From: Streptomyces griseochromogenes
GTDB taxonomy: Bacteria > Actinomycetota > Actinomycetes > Streptomycetales > Streptomycetaceae
DNA: 64,000 nucleotides
Assembly (NCBI RefSeq): GCF_001542625.1
Contig: NZ_CP016279.1
Span: 1 to 64,000 of the forward strand
Direction of reading: 5' to 3'
This document shows, piece by piece, positions 47,830 through 59,348 of the stretch. A program made the position numbers and the translations under genes. Numbering within the stretch: position 1 is the first letter of the stretch; every line of letters starts with the position of its first letter. The notes beneath the pieces were generated by a model, which was not told the DNA's origin, did no database searches, and saw nothing but the letters and a program-made list of their open reading frames with translations.

Positions 47830-47868
47830 CTCAGCGAACAGCCCTGGGCAGAGCTACTGCGCCGGTGG

Positions 47869-48123
47869 CTACTTCCACTGCGTGGAGACACCGAACCCGG
47901 CGGCGATGAAGCCGAAGCCGACCACGATGTTCCAGTTGTCCAGGCTGTCGATCGGCAGCGAGCCGTTGCTCACATAAAAGACGACGATCCAGGCCAGACC
48001 GATGAGGAACATGGCCAGCATGACGGGCGCGACCCAGGCGCGGTTGGTCAGCTTGATGGCCTGCGCCTGCTTCGCGGGCGGCGGCGTGTAGTCGGCCTTC
48101 TTGCGGATACGTGACTTCGGCAC
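47869..48123 (-). CDS. crgA: Cell division inhibitor CrgA
   Basis: An 84-residue protein that influences FtsZ-ring timing and septation in aerial hyphae. It has the typical basic head [16 protein letters not shown], two transmembrane segments (about 31-50 and 66-80) and the terminal WK. GTG 48123 has AGGAGA upstream. The length equals known Streptomyces CrgA. The DnaA-box cluster lies immediately downstream. Confidence 0.95.
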   Translation of the reverse strand: MPKSRIRKKADYTPPPAKQAQAIKLTNRAWVAPVMLAMFLIGLAWIVVFYVSNGSLPIDSLDNWNIVVGFGFIAAGFGVSTQWK

Positions 48124-48263
48124 GAGGGTCTCTCCTGTCGATGCGCTGCGTGGCCGCGCAGGTAACTGGGTCGGTCCGGGGCAGCGTACAAGGGGACACT
48201 GAGTGCTCCCCCGGGCGTCCGTTAGCGTAGTGCTTCCGCGGCGCCGAAGGAGATAAGGGTACG

Positions 48264-49052
48264 TTGAGCAATTCTGCCGACTCCCCCGGGACGGGATCAA
48301 CGGGTCCCGGCCCCGCGCGTGGGCTCCGCTTCCCTCCGGTGCGGATCCTCACGGCGGCCGTCTTCGCCCTGGCGGGGCTCATCTTCTTCACCAGCTTCGA
48401 CACGGCCAAGGGCACCGACATCCGCAAGGACTCCTCCCTGCTGAAGCTGTCCGACCTGATCCAGGAGCGCAGCCGGAAGAACAAAGGGCTGGACGAGTCC
48501 GACGCCGCCCTGCGCGACAGCGTGGAATCGCTCGCGGAGAGCGACGACAGCAGGACCAAGGCCCAGGACGAGAAGCTCACCCGTCTGGAGAAGAGCGCGG
48601 GCACCCGCAAGCTCACCGGCAAGGCGATCACCGTCACCCTCAACGACGCCCCGCCGAACGCCACCGCCAAGCTCCCCGGCTACCCGGAGCCGCAGCCCGA
48701 CTACCTGGTCATCCACCAGCAGGACCTGCAGGCCGTGGTGAACGCCCTGTGGCAGGGCGGCGCCCAGGGCATCAAGGTCATGGACCAGCGGCTGATCTCC
48801 ACCAGCGCCGTCCGCTGCGTCGGCAACACCCTGATCCTCCAGGGCCGTGTCTACTCGCCTCCGTACAAGATCACCGCGGTGGGGGACCCCGGGAAGCTCC
48901 AGGAGGCGCTCGCCGCGAGCAAGGCGATCCAGACCTACATGGTGTACGTCAACGTCTACGGCCTCGGCTGGAAAGTCACCGAGGACGGAGCGGTGACTCT
49001 GCCGGGCTACTCGGGCACAGTGGATCTGCACTACGCGAAGCCCGTGCAGTAG
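48264..49052 (+). CDS. DUF881 membrane protein
   Basis: A 262-residue protein with one N-terminal transmembrane segment (about 22-40, [17 protein letters not shown]), a coiled-coil-like charged region (about 50-115) and the DUF881 domain ([13 protein letters not shown]...[41 protein letters not shown]). TTG 48264 is chosen because AAGGAGATAAGG lies just before it. It is divergent from crgA. Family members occur in Gram-positive division or cell-wall loci. Function not established. Confidence 0.9.
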   Translation: MSNSADSPGTGSTGPGPARGLRFPPVRILTAAVFALAGLIFFTSFDTAKGTDIRKDSSLLKLSDLIQERSRKNKGLDESDAALRDSVESLAESDDSRTKAQDEKLTRLEKSAGTRKLTGKAITVTLNDAPPNATAKLPGYPEPQPDYLVIHQQDLQAVVNALWQGGAQGIKVMDQRLISTSAVRCVGNTLILQGRVYSPPYKITAVGDPGKLQEALAASKAIQTYMVYVNVYGLGWKVTEDGAVTLPGYSGTVDLHYAKPVQ

Positions 49053-49073
49053 CCGTCCGCTCAGGAGCCGCCG

Positions 49074-49763
49074 GTGCGCGTGATCGTCAGGACCGTCAGC
49101 GAACTGTGCATCACCGTCGGCACCCTGATCGTGCTCTTCGTCGCCTACGTGCTGTTCTGGACCGGCGTGCGGGCCGATTCGGTCATGAGCGACCAGATCG
49201 ACCAGCTGCACCGGCAGTGGTCGAAGGGGAGCGCGCACCCCTCGGCGGGGGCCGGCGGCGCCTCGGCGGGTGGGCCGGGGCCGGTCGCGTACCACTACGG
49301 CAGGGCCTTCGCGATCATGTACATCCCGCGGCTCGGTTTCACGTGGAACAAGCCCGTGCTGGAGGGCACCGGCACGGACGTGCTGCGGAAGGGCCTCGCC
49401 CACTACGCCGGGACGGCCCGCCTCGGCCAGGAGGGCAATTTCGCGGTCGCCGGCCACCGGCGCACCTACGGCGACCCCTTCAAGGACTTCCCCCGGCTGC
49501 GGCGGGGCGACGCTGTGGTGCTCACGGACGGGACCACCTGGTTCACGTATCGGATCGACAAAGGGCCCTACAAAACCGTTCCGACCGACGTTGAGGTGAT
49601 CGACCCTGTGCCACGTACGTCGGGGTACACGCGCCCGGGGCGGTATCTGACGCTGACCACGTGCGATCCGGAATGGGGGCACAGCCACCGGCTGATCGTC
49701 TGGGCGCACTTGGACTCCACACAGCCTGTGGAGTCAGGAGAACCGGAGGCTCTGCGCCGTTAG
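49074..49763 (+). CDS. Class E sortase
   Basis: A 229-residue transpeptidase-type enzyme with an N-terminal transmembrane segment (about 10-32), a short linker and a sortase barrel. Catalytic residues His128 (AGHRRTYG), Cys197 (LTTCDPEWG) and Arg206 (HRLIVW) are intact. GTG 49074 lies 21 bp after the DUF881 gene. Class E sortases in high-GC Gram-positives anchor LAXTG-bearing proteins such as chaplins. It is the first of three sortase genes here. Confidence 0.92.
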   Translation: MRVIVRTVSELCITVGTLIVLFVAYVLFWTGVRADSVMSDQIDQLHRQWSKGSAHPSAGAGGASAGGPGPVAYHYGRAFAIMYIPRLGFTWNKPVLEGTGTDVLRKGLAHYAGTARLGQEGNFAVAGHRRTYGDPFKDFPRLRRGDAVVLTDGTTWFTYRIDKGPYKTVPTDVEVIDPVPRTSGYTRPGRYLTLTTCDPEWGHSHRLIVWAHLDSTQPVESGEPEALRR

Positions 49764-49815
49764 TCTGGTGCTGTACGGCGTGAGTCAGGTGCCGTGGGGA
49801 TACGGAAGGAACGGC

Positions 49816-49977
49816 ATGTACGGCTGGATCTGGCGGCATCTGCCGGGCAACGCGTGGATGAAGGCAGTCATCTCACTCGTCTTGATCCTGGCCGTGGTCT
49901 ACATGCTGTTCCAGTACGTCTTTCCCTGGGCCGAGCCGCTGCTGCCCTTCAACGATGTGACGGTGGACAACCAGTGA
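49816..49977 (+). CDS. Small single-pass membrane protein
   Basis: A 53-residue peptide MYGWIWRHLPGNAW..., one transmembrane segment (about 17-36, AVISLVLILAVVYMLFQYVF) and a short acidic tail. ATG 49816 with GGAAGGAA upstream is preferred over an earlier in-frame start. The stop overlaps the GTG of the amidotransferase gene. Conserved small gene in the Streptomyces sortase region; function unknown. Confidence 0.82.
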   Translation: MYGWIWRHLPGNAWMKAVISLVLILAVVYMLFQYVFPWAEPLLPFNDVTVDNQ

Positions 49978-50612
49978 GTGCGCGGATTCTCGTCGTCGAC
50001 AACTACGACAGCTTCGTCTTCAACCTCGTGCAGTACCTGTACCAGCTGGGTGCCGAGTGCGAGGTGCTGCGCAACGACGAGGTGTCGACTGCTCACGCCC
50101 AGGACGGTTTCGACGGTGTGCTGCTGTCGCCCGGGCCGGGGACGCCGGAGGAGGCGGGCGTGTGCGTGGACATGGTCCGACACTGTGCCTCGACCGGGGT
50201 GCCGGTCTTCGGGGTCTGCCTCGGGATGCAGTCGATGCAGGTGGCGTACGGCGGTGTGGTCGACCGGGCGCCCGAGCTGCTGCACGGCAAGACCTCCTTG
50301 GTGGAGCACGAGGGCAGGGGCGTCTTCGCCGGGCTGCCCTCCCCGTTCACGGCGACCCGCTACCACTCGCTGGCCGCCGAGCCGGCCACCGTTCCGGCGG
50401 AGCTGGAGGTCACGGCCCGTACGCACGACGGCATCATCATGGGCCTGCGCCACCGTGAACTCCCGGTCGAGGGCGTGCAGTTCCATCCCGAGTCGGTGCT
50501 GACCGAGCACGGGCACCGGATGCTGGCCAACTGGCTGGTGCAGTGCGGCGACCAGGGTGCCGTGGCGAGGTCGGCGGGGCTCGCCCCGGTGGTGGGCAGG
50601 GCCACGGCGTGA
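49974..50612 (+). CDS. pabA: Class I glutamine amidotransferase, aminodeoxychorismate/anthranilate synthase component II
   Basis: A 212-residue amidotransferase that releases ammonia from glutamine for a chorismate-using synthase. Start ILVVDNYDSFVFNLVQYL; the triad is Cys82 (GVCLGMQ), His171 and Glu173 (FHPES). No synthase subunit (PabB or TrpE) is adjacent, so it works with a partner encoded elsewhere. It is translationally coupled on both sides, to the small membrane protein and to the next sortase. PabA or TrpG cannot be separated from sequence alone. Confidence 0.9.
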   Translation: MSARILVVDNYDSFVFNLVQYLYQLGAECEVLRNDEVSTAHAQDGFDGVLLSPGPGTPEEAGVCVDMVRHCASTGVPVFGVCLGMQSMQVAYGGVVDRAPELLHGKTSLVEHEGRGVFAGLPSPFTATRYHSLAAEPATVPAELEVTARTHDGIIMGLRHRELPVEGVQFHPESVLTEHGHRMLANWLVQCGDQGAVARSAGLAPVVGRATA

Positions 50613-51724
50613 CCGCGCTGCGCCCCGAGCGCGAGGACTTGTACGGCGACAGTCCGTACGAGTCCTACGGCCCTGCGCCGTACGCGAGCGCGGGCGATCC
50701 CCCCACGGCGCCGATGCCGACGATGGGGGCGGCGGGGCCGGTGGGGCCGGTGGACGAGCAGGCGACCGCGCTGCTGTCCCCGGTGGACGAGGAAACGATG
50801 GCGCTGCGGATCCCCGATCCGCTGCTGGGCCCGGAGAGCGAGCCCATACGCGCTTCTGGGGCCTCTTCGGCCTCTTCCGTCAATAGACCTCCGCCGGGCG
50901 GCCGTGCGGCCCGCAGAAAGGCCGCCAAGCGGCGTGGTGGCCGTCATGGCGGCGGCCGGGAGTCGGCGGGTCCGCCGAGTCCCTCGGCGGAGTCCGAGCC
51001 GCGGCGGCCGCTCTCCCGTGTCGAGGCCCGGCGGCAGGCGCGGCAGCGCAAGCCGAGTCCGGGCGTCCTCGCGAGCCGGGCGATCGGCGAGGTGTTCATC
51101 ACCACCGGTGTGCTGATGCTGCTGTTCGTCACCTATCAGCTGTGGTGGACGAACGTCCGCGCGCATGCGCAGGCGGGCAAGGAGACACACCAGCTGCAGG
51201 ACGACTGGGCGAACGGCAAGCGGGCGCCGGGGGTGTTCGAGCCGGGGCAGGGCTTCGCCATCCTGCACATCCCCACGCTGGACGTGGTGGCGCCGATAGC
51301 GGAGGGCGTCAGCAACAAGCAGGTGCTCGACAAGGGCATGGTCGGGCACTACGGCGAGGGCGCGCTGAAGACGGCGATGCCGAGCGCCAAGACGGGAAAT
51401 TTCGGGCTGGCCGCCCACCGCAACACGCACGGCGAGCCGTTCCGGTACATCAACAAGCTCAAGCCCGGCGACGCGGTCGTGGTCGAGACACAGGACACGT
51501 ACTTCGTGTACAAGGTGACCTCGACGCTGCCGGTGACCTCGCCGGCCAACACCAGCGTGCTCGACCCGATTCCCCGGGGCTCGGGGTTCACCGAGCCGGG
51601 CCGCTACATCACCCTCACCACCTGTACGCCGGAGTTCACCAGCAAGTACCGGTTGATCGTGTGGGGCAAGATGGTCGAGGAACGCCCGCGCGACAAGGGC
51701 AAACCGGACGCGCTCATCGAGTAG
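50609..51724 (+). CDS. srtE1: Class E sortase with long N-terminal cytoplasmic extension
   Basis: A 371-residue sortase. The first roughly 155 residues are disordered and Pro/Gly/Arg-rich. A transmembrane segment lies at about 155-180 (GEVFITTGVLMLLFVTYQLWW), then the sortase barrel with AAHRNTHGEPF (His) and TLTTCTPEF (Cys339). It corresponds by position to SrtE1 of S. coelicolor, which anchors long chaplins. The assignment of the numeral rests on gene order. Confidence 0.88.
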   Translation: MTALRPEREDLYGDSPYESYGPAPYASAGDPPTAPMPTMGAAGPVGPVDEQATALLSPVDEETMALRIPDPLLGPESEPIRASGASSASSVNRPPPGGRAARRKAAKRRGGRHGGGRESAGPPSPSAESEPRRPLSRVEARRQARQRKPSPGVLASRAIGEVFITTGVLMLLFVTYQLWWTNVRAHAQAGKETHQLQDDWANGKRAPGVFEPGQGFAILHIPTLDVVAPIAEGVSNKQVLDKGMVGHYGEGALKTAMPSAKTGNFGLAAHRNTHGEPFRYINKLKPGDAVVVETQDTYFVYKVTSTLPVTSPANTSVLDPIPRGSGFTEPGRYITLTTCTPEFTSKYRLIVWGKMVEERPRDKGKPDALIE

Positions 51725-51737
51725 GGGCTAAGAAACA

Positions 51738-52490
51738 GTGGCAGCGACCGCCGACGACACCGAAGAGCACACGGACGCGTCCGGCGCGGGGCCCGGCCCG
51801 CGCCGGCGCCCCGGCAGGATCGCGATGGCGATCAGTGTCTTCGGTGAAATCCTGATCACGGTGGGCCTGTTGCTCGCCCTGTTCGTCGTCTACTCCCTGT
51901 GGTGGACGAACGTCATAGCGGACCGCAAGGCACACAGGGAGGCCGACCGGGTCCGCGAGCACTGGGCCCACGCCACCGATTCGGGTCCCGGCGCGCTGGA
52001 CACCAAGGACGGCATCGGCTTCCTGCATGTGCCGGCGATGAAGAACGGCGAGGTCCTGGTGGAGAAGGGCACGGGCACGGATGTCCTGAACGACGGCGTG
52101 GCCGGCTACTACACGGACCCGGTCAAGGCGACCCTGCCGCTCACCGGCAAGGACGGCAACTTCGCTCTCGCCGCCCACCGCGACGGCCATGGCGCGAAGT
52201 TCCACAACATCGACAAGGTGAAGACTGGCGACCCGATCGTCTTCGAGACGAAGGACGACTGGTACGTCTACAAGGTGTACTCGATCCTCCCCGAGACGTC
52301 GAAGTACAACGTCAAGGTGTTGACGTCGGTCCCCAAGGAGTCCGGCAAGAAGAAGCCGGGCCACTACATCACCCTGACGACCTGCACGCCGGTGTTCACG
52401 AGCGAGTACCGGTACGTGGTGTGGGGCGAACTGGTCCGCGTGGAGAAGGTGGACAGCAAGCGGACGCTGCCCGAGGAACTGCGTGGCTGA
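51738..52490 (+). CDS. srtE2: Class E sortase
   Basis: A 250-residue sortase. Short head, transmembrane segment about 30-55 (VFGEILITVGLLLALFVVYSLWW), barrel with AAHRDGHGAKF (His) and TLTTCTPVF (Cys216), Arg in the following strand. GTG 51738 lies 13 bp after the previous sortase gene. It is clearly paralogous to its upstream neighbour and corresponds by position to SrtE2. It ends at a strong terminator. Confidence 0.88.
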   Translation: MAATADDTEEHTDASGAGPGPRRRPGRIAMAISVFGEILITVGLLLALFVVYSLWWTNVIADRKAHREADRVREHWAHATDSGPGALDTKDGIGFLHVPAMKNGEVLVEKGTGTDVLNDGVAGYYTDPVKATLPLTGKDGNFALAAHRDGHGAKFHNIDKVKTGDPIVFETKDDWYVYKVYSILPETSKYNVKVLTSVPKESGKKKPGHYITLTTCTPVFTSEYRYVVWGELVRVEKVDSKRTLPEELRG

Positions 52491-52510
52491 CCCAGGCTCT
52501 TCGCACACGA

Positions 52511-52548
52511 GTGGGCCCCTGCCGGGAAGTCCCGGCAGGGGCCCACTC
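52511..52548. terminator. Bidirectional terminator between the sortase and pknB genes
   Basis: A perfect 18-bp inverted repeat (52511-52528 with 52531-52548, outer arm AGTGGGCCCC), the strongest hairpin in the window, between convergent genes. Confidence 0.88.
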
Positions 52549-52562
52549 ACAGGGTGCGGGCG

Positions 52563-54554
<1,992 letters not shown>

Positions 54555-54723
54555 AGCTACCTACCAGCCCTCTCCGTCGGTCCCGGCCGCCGCGTGTGTG
54601 CGGCCGGAGGCTGCCGTCCGGGCCTACCGTACCCGGCTCGCTGTGTGTGACCTGGCCAAGCCCGTAACCCGATACAGGACCGGTATCGCAACGTGCAGCG
54701 ATGTGAAGGGGACGTGTGCAGGG

Positions 54724-56205
54724 TCACTTCTTGGAGTTGATGACTGCCTCCATGACGCTCTTCGCGATCGGCGCGGCCAGGCCGCCACCGGAGATGTCGT
54801 CGCGGTTCGCGCCCTCGTCCTCGATCACCACGGCCACGGCGACCGGCGAGCTGCCGTCGCCGAGCTTGGCGTAGGAGATGAACCACGCGTACGGGTTCGC
54901 GCTGTTCGCCACACCGTGCTGGGCGGTACCGGTCTTGCCGCCGACGGTGACACCGCCGCCGATCTGCGCCTTCTGCCCGGTGCCGCTCTTGACGACGGTC
55001 TCCATCATCGACTGGAGGATCTGCGCGTTCGTCGGCGACAGCGGACGGCTCAGCTCCTTCGGCTCGGTCTTGGCGACCGGGTCGACGTTGGAGGACTGCA
55101 GTTCGTCGACCATGTACGGCTTCATCAGCTTGCCGTCGTTGGCGACGGCCGAGGCGACCATGGCCATCTGCAGCGGGGTGGCCGCGGTGTTGTACTGGCC
55201 GATGGAGGACAGGGCGGTCTGCGACGGATTCATGTTGTCGGAGAAGACCGAGGCGTTCGAGCGGACCGGGGTGAACTGCTCGGCGTCGAAGCCGAACTTC
55301 TTCGCCTCGTCCAGCATCTTGTCGTTGCCGAGGTCGGCCCCGATCTTGCCGAAGACGGAGTTGCAGGACACGCGCAGCGCCTCGCGCAGGGTCGCGTTCT
55401 TGCAGGGGATGTTCCCCTCGTTCTTCAGCGGGGTCGTGGTGCCCTTCATGATGTAGGGCAGGGGCGAGTCGGTGTTCTCGTCCGCCGACTTGTACAGCCC
55501 GTTCTCCAGCGCGGCCGCGGCCGTGACCACCTTGAAGGTGGAGCCCGGCGGGTAGGTCTCGCGCAGCGCCCGGTTCAGCATCGGGTCGGCCGGGTTGTTC
55601 TTCTTCTGCAGCGCGTTCCAGGCCTTGGCGTCCGTGGAGGTGGAGTTGCCCGCGAAGGACGAGGGGTCGTACGACGGGAACGAGGCCAGCGCGAGGATCT
55701 TGCCGGTGGACGGTTCGAGGGCCACCACGGCGCCCTTGCCGCCGCGTTCCTTGAGGCCGTCGAACGCCGCCTTCTGCGCGGCCGCGTTCAGCGTGGTGAC
55801 GACGTTGCCGCCCTGCTTCTGCTTGCCCGTGATCATGTCGAGGGTGTTGCGGAAGAAGAGCCGGTCGTCGTTGCCGGTGAGGATGCCGTCGTTGATCTTC
55901 TCCAGCTGGCTGCTGTCGAAGGCCTGCGAGGAGTAGCCGGTGACCGGGGCCCACATGGGCCCGTTCTTGTACGTGCGCTTGTACTTGAAGTCGCCGTGCT
56001 TGGACTCGACGGAACCGGTTATCGAGTTGCCGTCGACGACGATGTCGCCGCGCGGGTTGGCGTAGCGCTCGATGGTGACCCGGCGGTTGGCCGTGTCGGT
56101 GCGCAGCTGGTCGGCCTTGACGTACTGGAGCCAGTTGTCACGGATCAGCAGGGCCAGGACGAGCAGTCCGCAGAAGATCGCGATCCGGCGCAGGGGCTTG
56201 TTCAT
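54724..56205 (-). CDS. pbpA: Penicillin-binding protein PbpA (class B transpeptidase)
   Basis: A 493-residue transpeptidase that cross-links peptidoglycan. A membrane anchor lies at the N-terminus (IAIFCGLLVLALLIRDNW). The dimerisation part is followed by the transpeptidase with PPGSTFKVV (active Ser), SCNSVFGK (SxN) and GGKTGTAQ (KTG). ATG 56205 overlaps the stop of the ftsW/rodA gene (ATGA), coupling transpeptidase and SEDS partner. Confidence 0.96.
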   Translation of the reverse strand: MNKPLRRIAIFCGLLVLALLIRDNWLQYVKADQLRTDTANRRVTIERYANPRGDIVVDGNSITGSVESKHGDFKYKRTYKNGPMWAPVTGYSSQAFDSSQLEKINDGILTGNDDRLFFRNTLDMITGKQKQGGNVVTTLNAAAQKAAFDGLKERGGKGAVVALEPSTGKILALASFPSYDPSSFAGNSTSTDAKAWNALQKKNNPADPMLNRALRETYPPGSTFKVVTAAAALENGLYKSADENTDSPLPYIMKGTTTPLKNEGNIPCKNATLREALRVSCNSVFGKIGADLGNDKMLDEAKKFGFDAEQFTPVRSNASVFSDNMNPSQTALSSIGQYNTAATPLQMAMVASAVANDGKLMKPYMVDELQSSNVDPVAKTEPKELSRPLSPTNAQILQSMMETVVKSGTGQKAQIGGGVTVGGKTGTAQHGVANSANPYAWFISYAKLGDGSSPVAVAVVIEDEGANRDDISGGGLAAPIAKSVMEAVINSKK

Positions 56206-57650
56206 GACGGGCGGACCACCTGGGTCATCTCGGCGTCGGGGTTGCCGGCGGGCGTGGGCGCCGGGCGGCGGGCGGTGTCGCTGATGCGGATCAGGATGCC
56301 GATCAGTGCCCAGTTGGCCAGCACGGACGAACCGCCGTACGCGACGAACGGCAGCGTCATACCGGTCAGCGGGATGAGGCCCATCACACCGCCGGCGACG
56401 ACGAAGACCTGGAGGGCGAAGGCGCCGGACAGGCCGATGGCGAGCAGCTTGCCGAACGGGTCGCGGGCGGCGAGGGCGGTGCGTACGCCGCGCTCCACGA
56501 TCAGGCCGTAGATCAGCAGGATCGCCATGACGCCGGCCAGGCCCAGCTCCTCGCCGAAGGTGGCGAGGACGAAGTCGGAGTTGGCGGCGAACTTGATCAG
56601 GTCCGAGTGGCCCTGGCCGAGGCCGGTGCCGAGGGTGCCGCCGGAGCCGAAGGCCCACAGGGCCTGCTGCAGCTGGTCGGAGTGGAGGATGCCGTCGTGG
56701 GTCACCACGCGGCTGAGCTTGTACTCGCGCATCGGGTTGAGCCAGGCCTGCACACGGGTCTGGATGTGCGGCTCGAAGCTCGCCACACCGACGGCGCCGA
56801 CCGCGGACATCAGCAGACCGAAGACGATCCAGCTGGTCCGCTCGGTGGCGACGTACAGCATGATCACGAACATGCCGAAGAACAGCAGTGAGGTTCCGAG
56901 GTCGGTCTCGAAGACCAGGATCAGGATCGAGATCGCCCAGACGACCAGAATGGGGCCGAGGTCGCGGCCGCGCGGCAGGTAGAGGCCCATGAAGCGGCGG
57001 CTGGCGAGGGCGAGCGCGTCGCGCTTCACCATCAGGTAGCCGGCGAAGAAGACGGCGAGGACGATCTTCGCGAACTCTCCGGGCTGGAGCGTGCCCAGGC
57101 CGGGGACCCGGATCCAGATCTTGGCACCGAAGACGTCGGCGCCGAGGCCCGGCACCAGCGGCAGCAGGAGCAGGACCAGGGCGGCGAACATGGAGATGTA
57201 CGTGTAGCGCTGCAGGACGCGATGGTCCTTCAGGAAGATCAGCACGGCGACGAACATGGCGATGCCCAGCGCGGTGTAGAGCAGCTGGCGGGGCGCGGCC
57301 TGTGCGAAGTGGGGCAGCGACTGGAGCAGCTTCGACTGGTCGAGGCGATAGATGATGACGAGCCCGAGCCCGTTGAGCAGGGTGGCCAGCGGCAGCAGCA
57401 GCGGGTCGGCGTACGGCGCGAACTTCCGCACGCCGAGGTGGCCGATGCCGGCCATCAGACCGAGGCCCAGGCCGTAGCTCAGCAGCCCCGCGGGCACCTG
57501 GTCGCTGATGGCCAGGCCCACGTTGGCGTAGGCGAACACCGGGATGGCCACGGCGAAGATCAGCAGGGCCAGCTCGGTGTTGCGGCGGCTCGGGGCGCCG
57601 ATCGCACCGATCGTGGACGTGTGGTGCGTCGAATTCGTAGAACTGCTCAT
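56202..57650 (-). CDS. SEDS-family peptidoglycan glycosyltransferase (FtsW/RodA)
   Basis: A 482-residue protein with about 10-12 transmembrane segments and the SEDS motifs (AFGSGGTLGTGLGQG, FAEELGLAG-like FGEELGLAG, and the GLIPLTGMTLPFVAYGGSS end). It polymerises lipid II together with its class B partner PbpA, whose gene overlaps it by 4 bp. The gene context (pstP upstream, pknB downstream) is that of the actinobacterial RodA/PbpA pair. Confidence 0.95.
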   Translation of the reverse strand: MSSSTNSTHHTSTIGAIGAPSRRNTELALLIFAVAIPVFAYANVGLAISDQVPAGLLSYGLGLGLMAGIGHLGVRKFAPYADPLLLPLATLLNGLGLVIIYRLDQSKLLQSLPHFAQAAPRQLLYTALGIAMFVAVLIFLKDHRVLQRYTYISMFAALVLLLLPLVPGLGADVFGAKIWIRVPGLGTLQPGEFAKIVLAVFFAGYLMVKRDALALASRRFMGLYLPRGRDLGPILVVWAISILILVFETDLGTSLLFFGMFVIMLYVATERTSWIVFGLLMSAVGAVGVASFEPHIQTRVQAWLNPMREYKLSRVVTHDGILHSDQLQQALWAFGSGGTLGTGLGQGHSDLIKFAANSDFVLATFGEELGLAGVMAILLIYGLIVERGVRTALAARDPFGKLLAIGLSGAFALQVFVVAGGVMGLIPLTGMTLPFVAYGGSSVLANWALIGILIRISDTARRPAPTPAGNPDAEMTQVVRPS

Positions 57651-57677
57651 CGTGTGACTGGGCCTCTCACGGCTTGC

Positions 57678-59216
57678 CTACTGCTTGCCGCACTGATCGA
57701 CGACCTTCTTCTCATCCTCGGAGAGGCTGGGACCGGGGTGAGGAGTGGCGCTCGCGGACGGGGTCGGGGGCTTCGTGGTGGGAGACGACTTGGAGGCCGA
57801 CGGGTTCGGCGTCGGTGATGCCTTGGACGTGAAAGAGGAGCGGGTGGTTCCCGTGGTCCCTCCGGCCTCGCCCTGGCCCGTCTTGGCGTTCTTCTCGCTC
57901 TCGACGGCCGTGCGCTCCGCCTGCTTCCTGCACGCGGAGGCCTGTACGGCCAGTGCCTCGATCTTCGTCTGGGCCTGCTGCAGGCCACCCGCCGCGATCG
58001 TGTTCTTGACCTGCTTCTGCTGGTAGGGCGGCAGGTACTTGAGTTCGATCTCGGGGTGGTCCTTCTCCACCTTCGACAGCGACACCCAGGCCAGGTCCTG
58101 GCTGATGCCGCGGTACAGCGCGACGTGCTCGTCGCTGGTGCCGACGTAGTACTGCGTCTGCGTCCAGCGGTATCCGCCGTACAGACCGCCGCCGATCACC
58201 GCGAGGGCGAGGGCGCCGTACAGCGTTCCCTTCAGCCACCTGCGGCCCTTGCGCGGCTTGACGAAGTCCTCGTCGCCGTAGTCGCCGAAGCTGCCCGCGG
58301 GCACATAGCCGGTGTCGCCGGAGCCGGGCGGGCCGAACTCGCCGCCGCCCCGGTGACCGTGGCGGCCGAGGTGGGAGGCGCGGCCCGCCGGGGTCTGCAT
58401 GATGCCGTTGTCGTGCAGATGGTGCTGGTTCTCGGCGACGGCGCCGACCACGACCGGGGTGTCGGACAGCTGCGCGGCGAGCGTGTCACCGGTGTCCAGG
58501 TCGAGGACGTCGGCGACGATGACGGTGATGTTGTCGGGGCCGCCGCCGCGCAGAGCGAGCTGGATCAGCTCCTGCACGGTCTCCTGCGGGCCCTGGTAGC
58601 TGGCGAGCGTCTCCTCCATCGTCTGGTGGGAGACGACGACGGACAGGCCGTCGGAACAGATCAGATAGCGGTCGCCGGCGCGGACCTCGCGGATCGACAG
58701 GTCGGGCTCGACGTGGTCGCCGCTGCCCAGCGCGCGCATCAGCAGGGAGCGCTGCGGGTGGGTGGCGGCCTCCTCCTCGGTGATCCGGCCCTCGTCGACG
58801 AGCCGCTGCACCCAGGTGTGGTCCTGTGTGATCTGCGTGAGCACCCCGTCACGCAGCAGATACGCGCGCGAGTCGCCGACATGCACGAGACCGAGCCGCT
58901 GGCCGGTCCACAGCAGGGCGGTGAGGGTCGTCCCCATGCCCTCCAGCTGGGGGTCCTCCTCGACCATGGCGCGCAGCTGGTCGTTGGCACGCTGCACGGC
59001 CGTGTCGAGGGAGGTGAGGATGTCGGAGCCGGGCACGTCGTCGTCGAGCGTGACCAGCGTGGAGATGACCTCGGAGGAGGCGACCTCGCCGGCCGCCTGG
59101 CCGCCCATGCCGTCGGCGATCGCGAGCAGACGGGGACCGGCGTAACCGGAGTCCTCGTTGCCCTCGCGGATCATGCCCTTGTGCGATCCGGCGGCAAAGC
59201 GCAGTGACAGACTCAT
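57678..59216 (-). CDS. pstP: PP2C-type phosphoserine/threonine phosphatase PstP
   Basis: A 512-residue phosphatase that reverses PknB-type phosphorylation. The catalytic domain (about 1-240) has metal-binding motifs GNEDSGYAG, IADGMGGQAAGE, VGDSRAYLLRDG and GPDNITVIVADV. A linker, one transmembrane segment (about 330-350, GALALAVIGGGLYGGY) and an extracellular Ser/Pro/Thr-rich tail follow. ATG 59216 has GAGGTG upstream; an earlier in-frame GTG would add about 16 residues. Confidence 0.95.
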   Translation of the reverse strand: MSLSLRFAAGSHKGMIREGNEDSGYAGPRLLAIADGMGGQAAGEVASSEVISTLVTLDDDVPGSDILTSLDTAVQRANDQLRAMVEEDPQLEGMGTTLTALLWTGQRLGLVHVGDSRAYLLRDGVLTQITQDHTWVQRLVDEGRITEEEAATHPQRSLLMRALGSGDHVEPDLSIREVRAGDRYLICSDGLSVVVSHQTMEETLASYQGPQETVQELIQLALRGGGPDNITVIVADVLDLDTGDTLAAQLSDTPVVVGAVAENQHHLHDNGIMQTPAGRASHLGRHGHRGGGEFGPPGSGDTGYVPAGSFGDYGDEDFVKPRKGRRWLKGTLYGALALAVIGGGLYGGYRWTQTQYYVGTSDEHVALYRGISQDLAWVSLSKVEKDHPEIELKYLPPYQQKQVKNTIAAGGLQQAQTKIEALAVQASACRKQAERTAVESEKNAKTGQGEAGGTTGTTRSSFTSKASPTPNPSASKSSPTTKPPTPSASATPHPGPSLSEDEKKVVDQCGKQ

Positions 59217-59348
59217 GCGCACCTCGCCCGTCGGCTCCGAATGCAGCCGGTCGTGTCGAGCCACACTGCCCACCCTCCGGTCGGGAGCGCGCCGGAGACC
59301 GGGGTGCGGCCTGCCGCTGCGTGCTCGCTCCGCTCGCTCATTGTCGTA

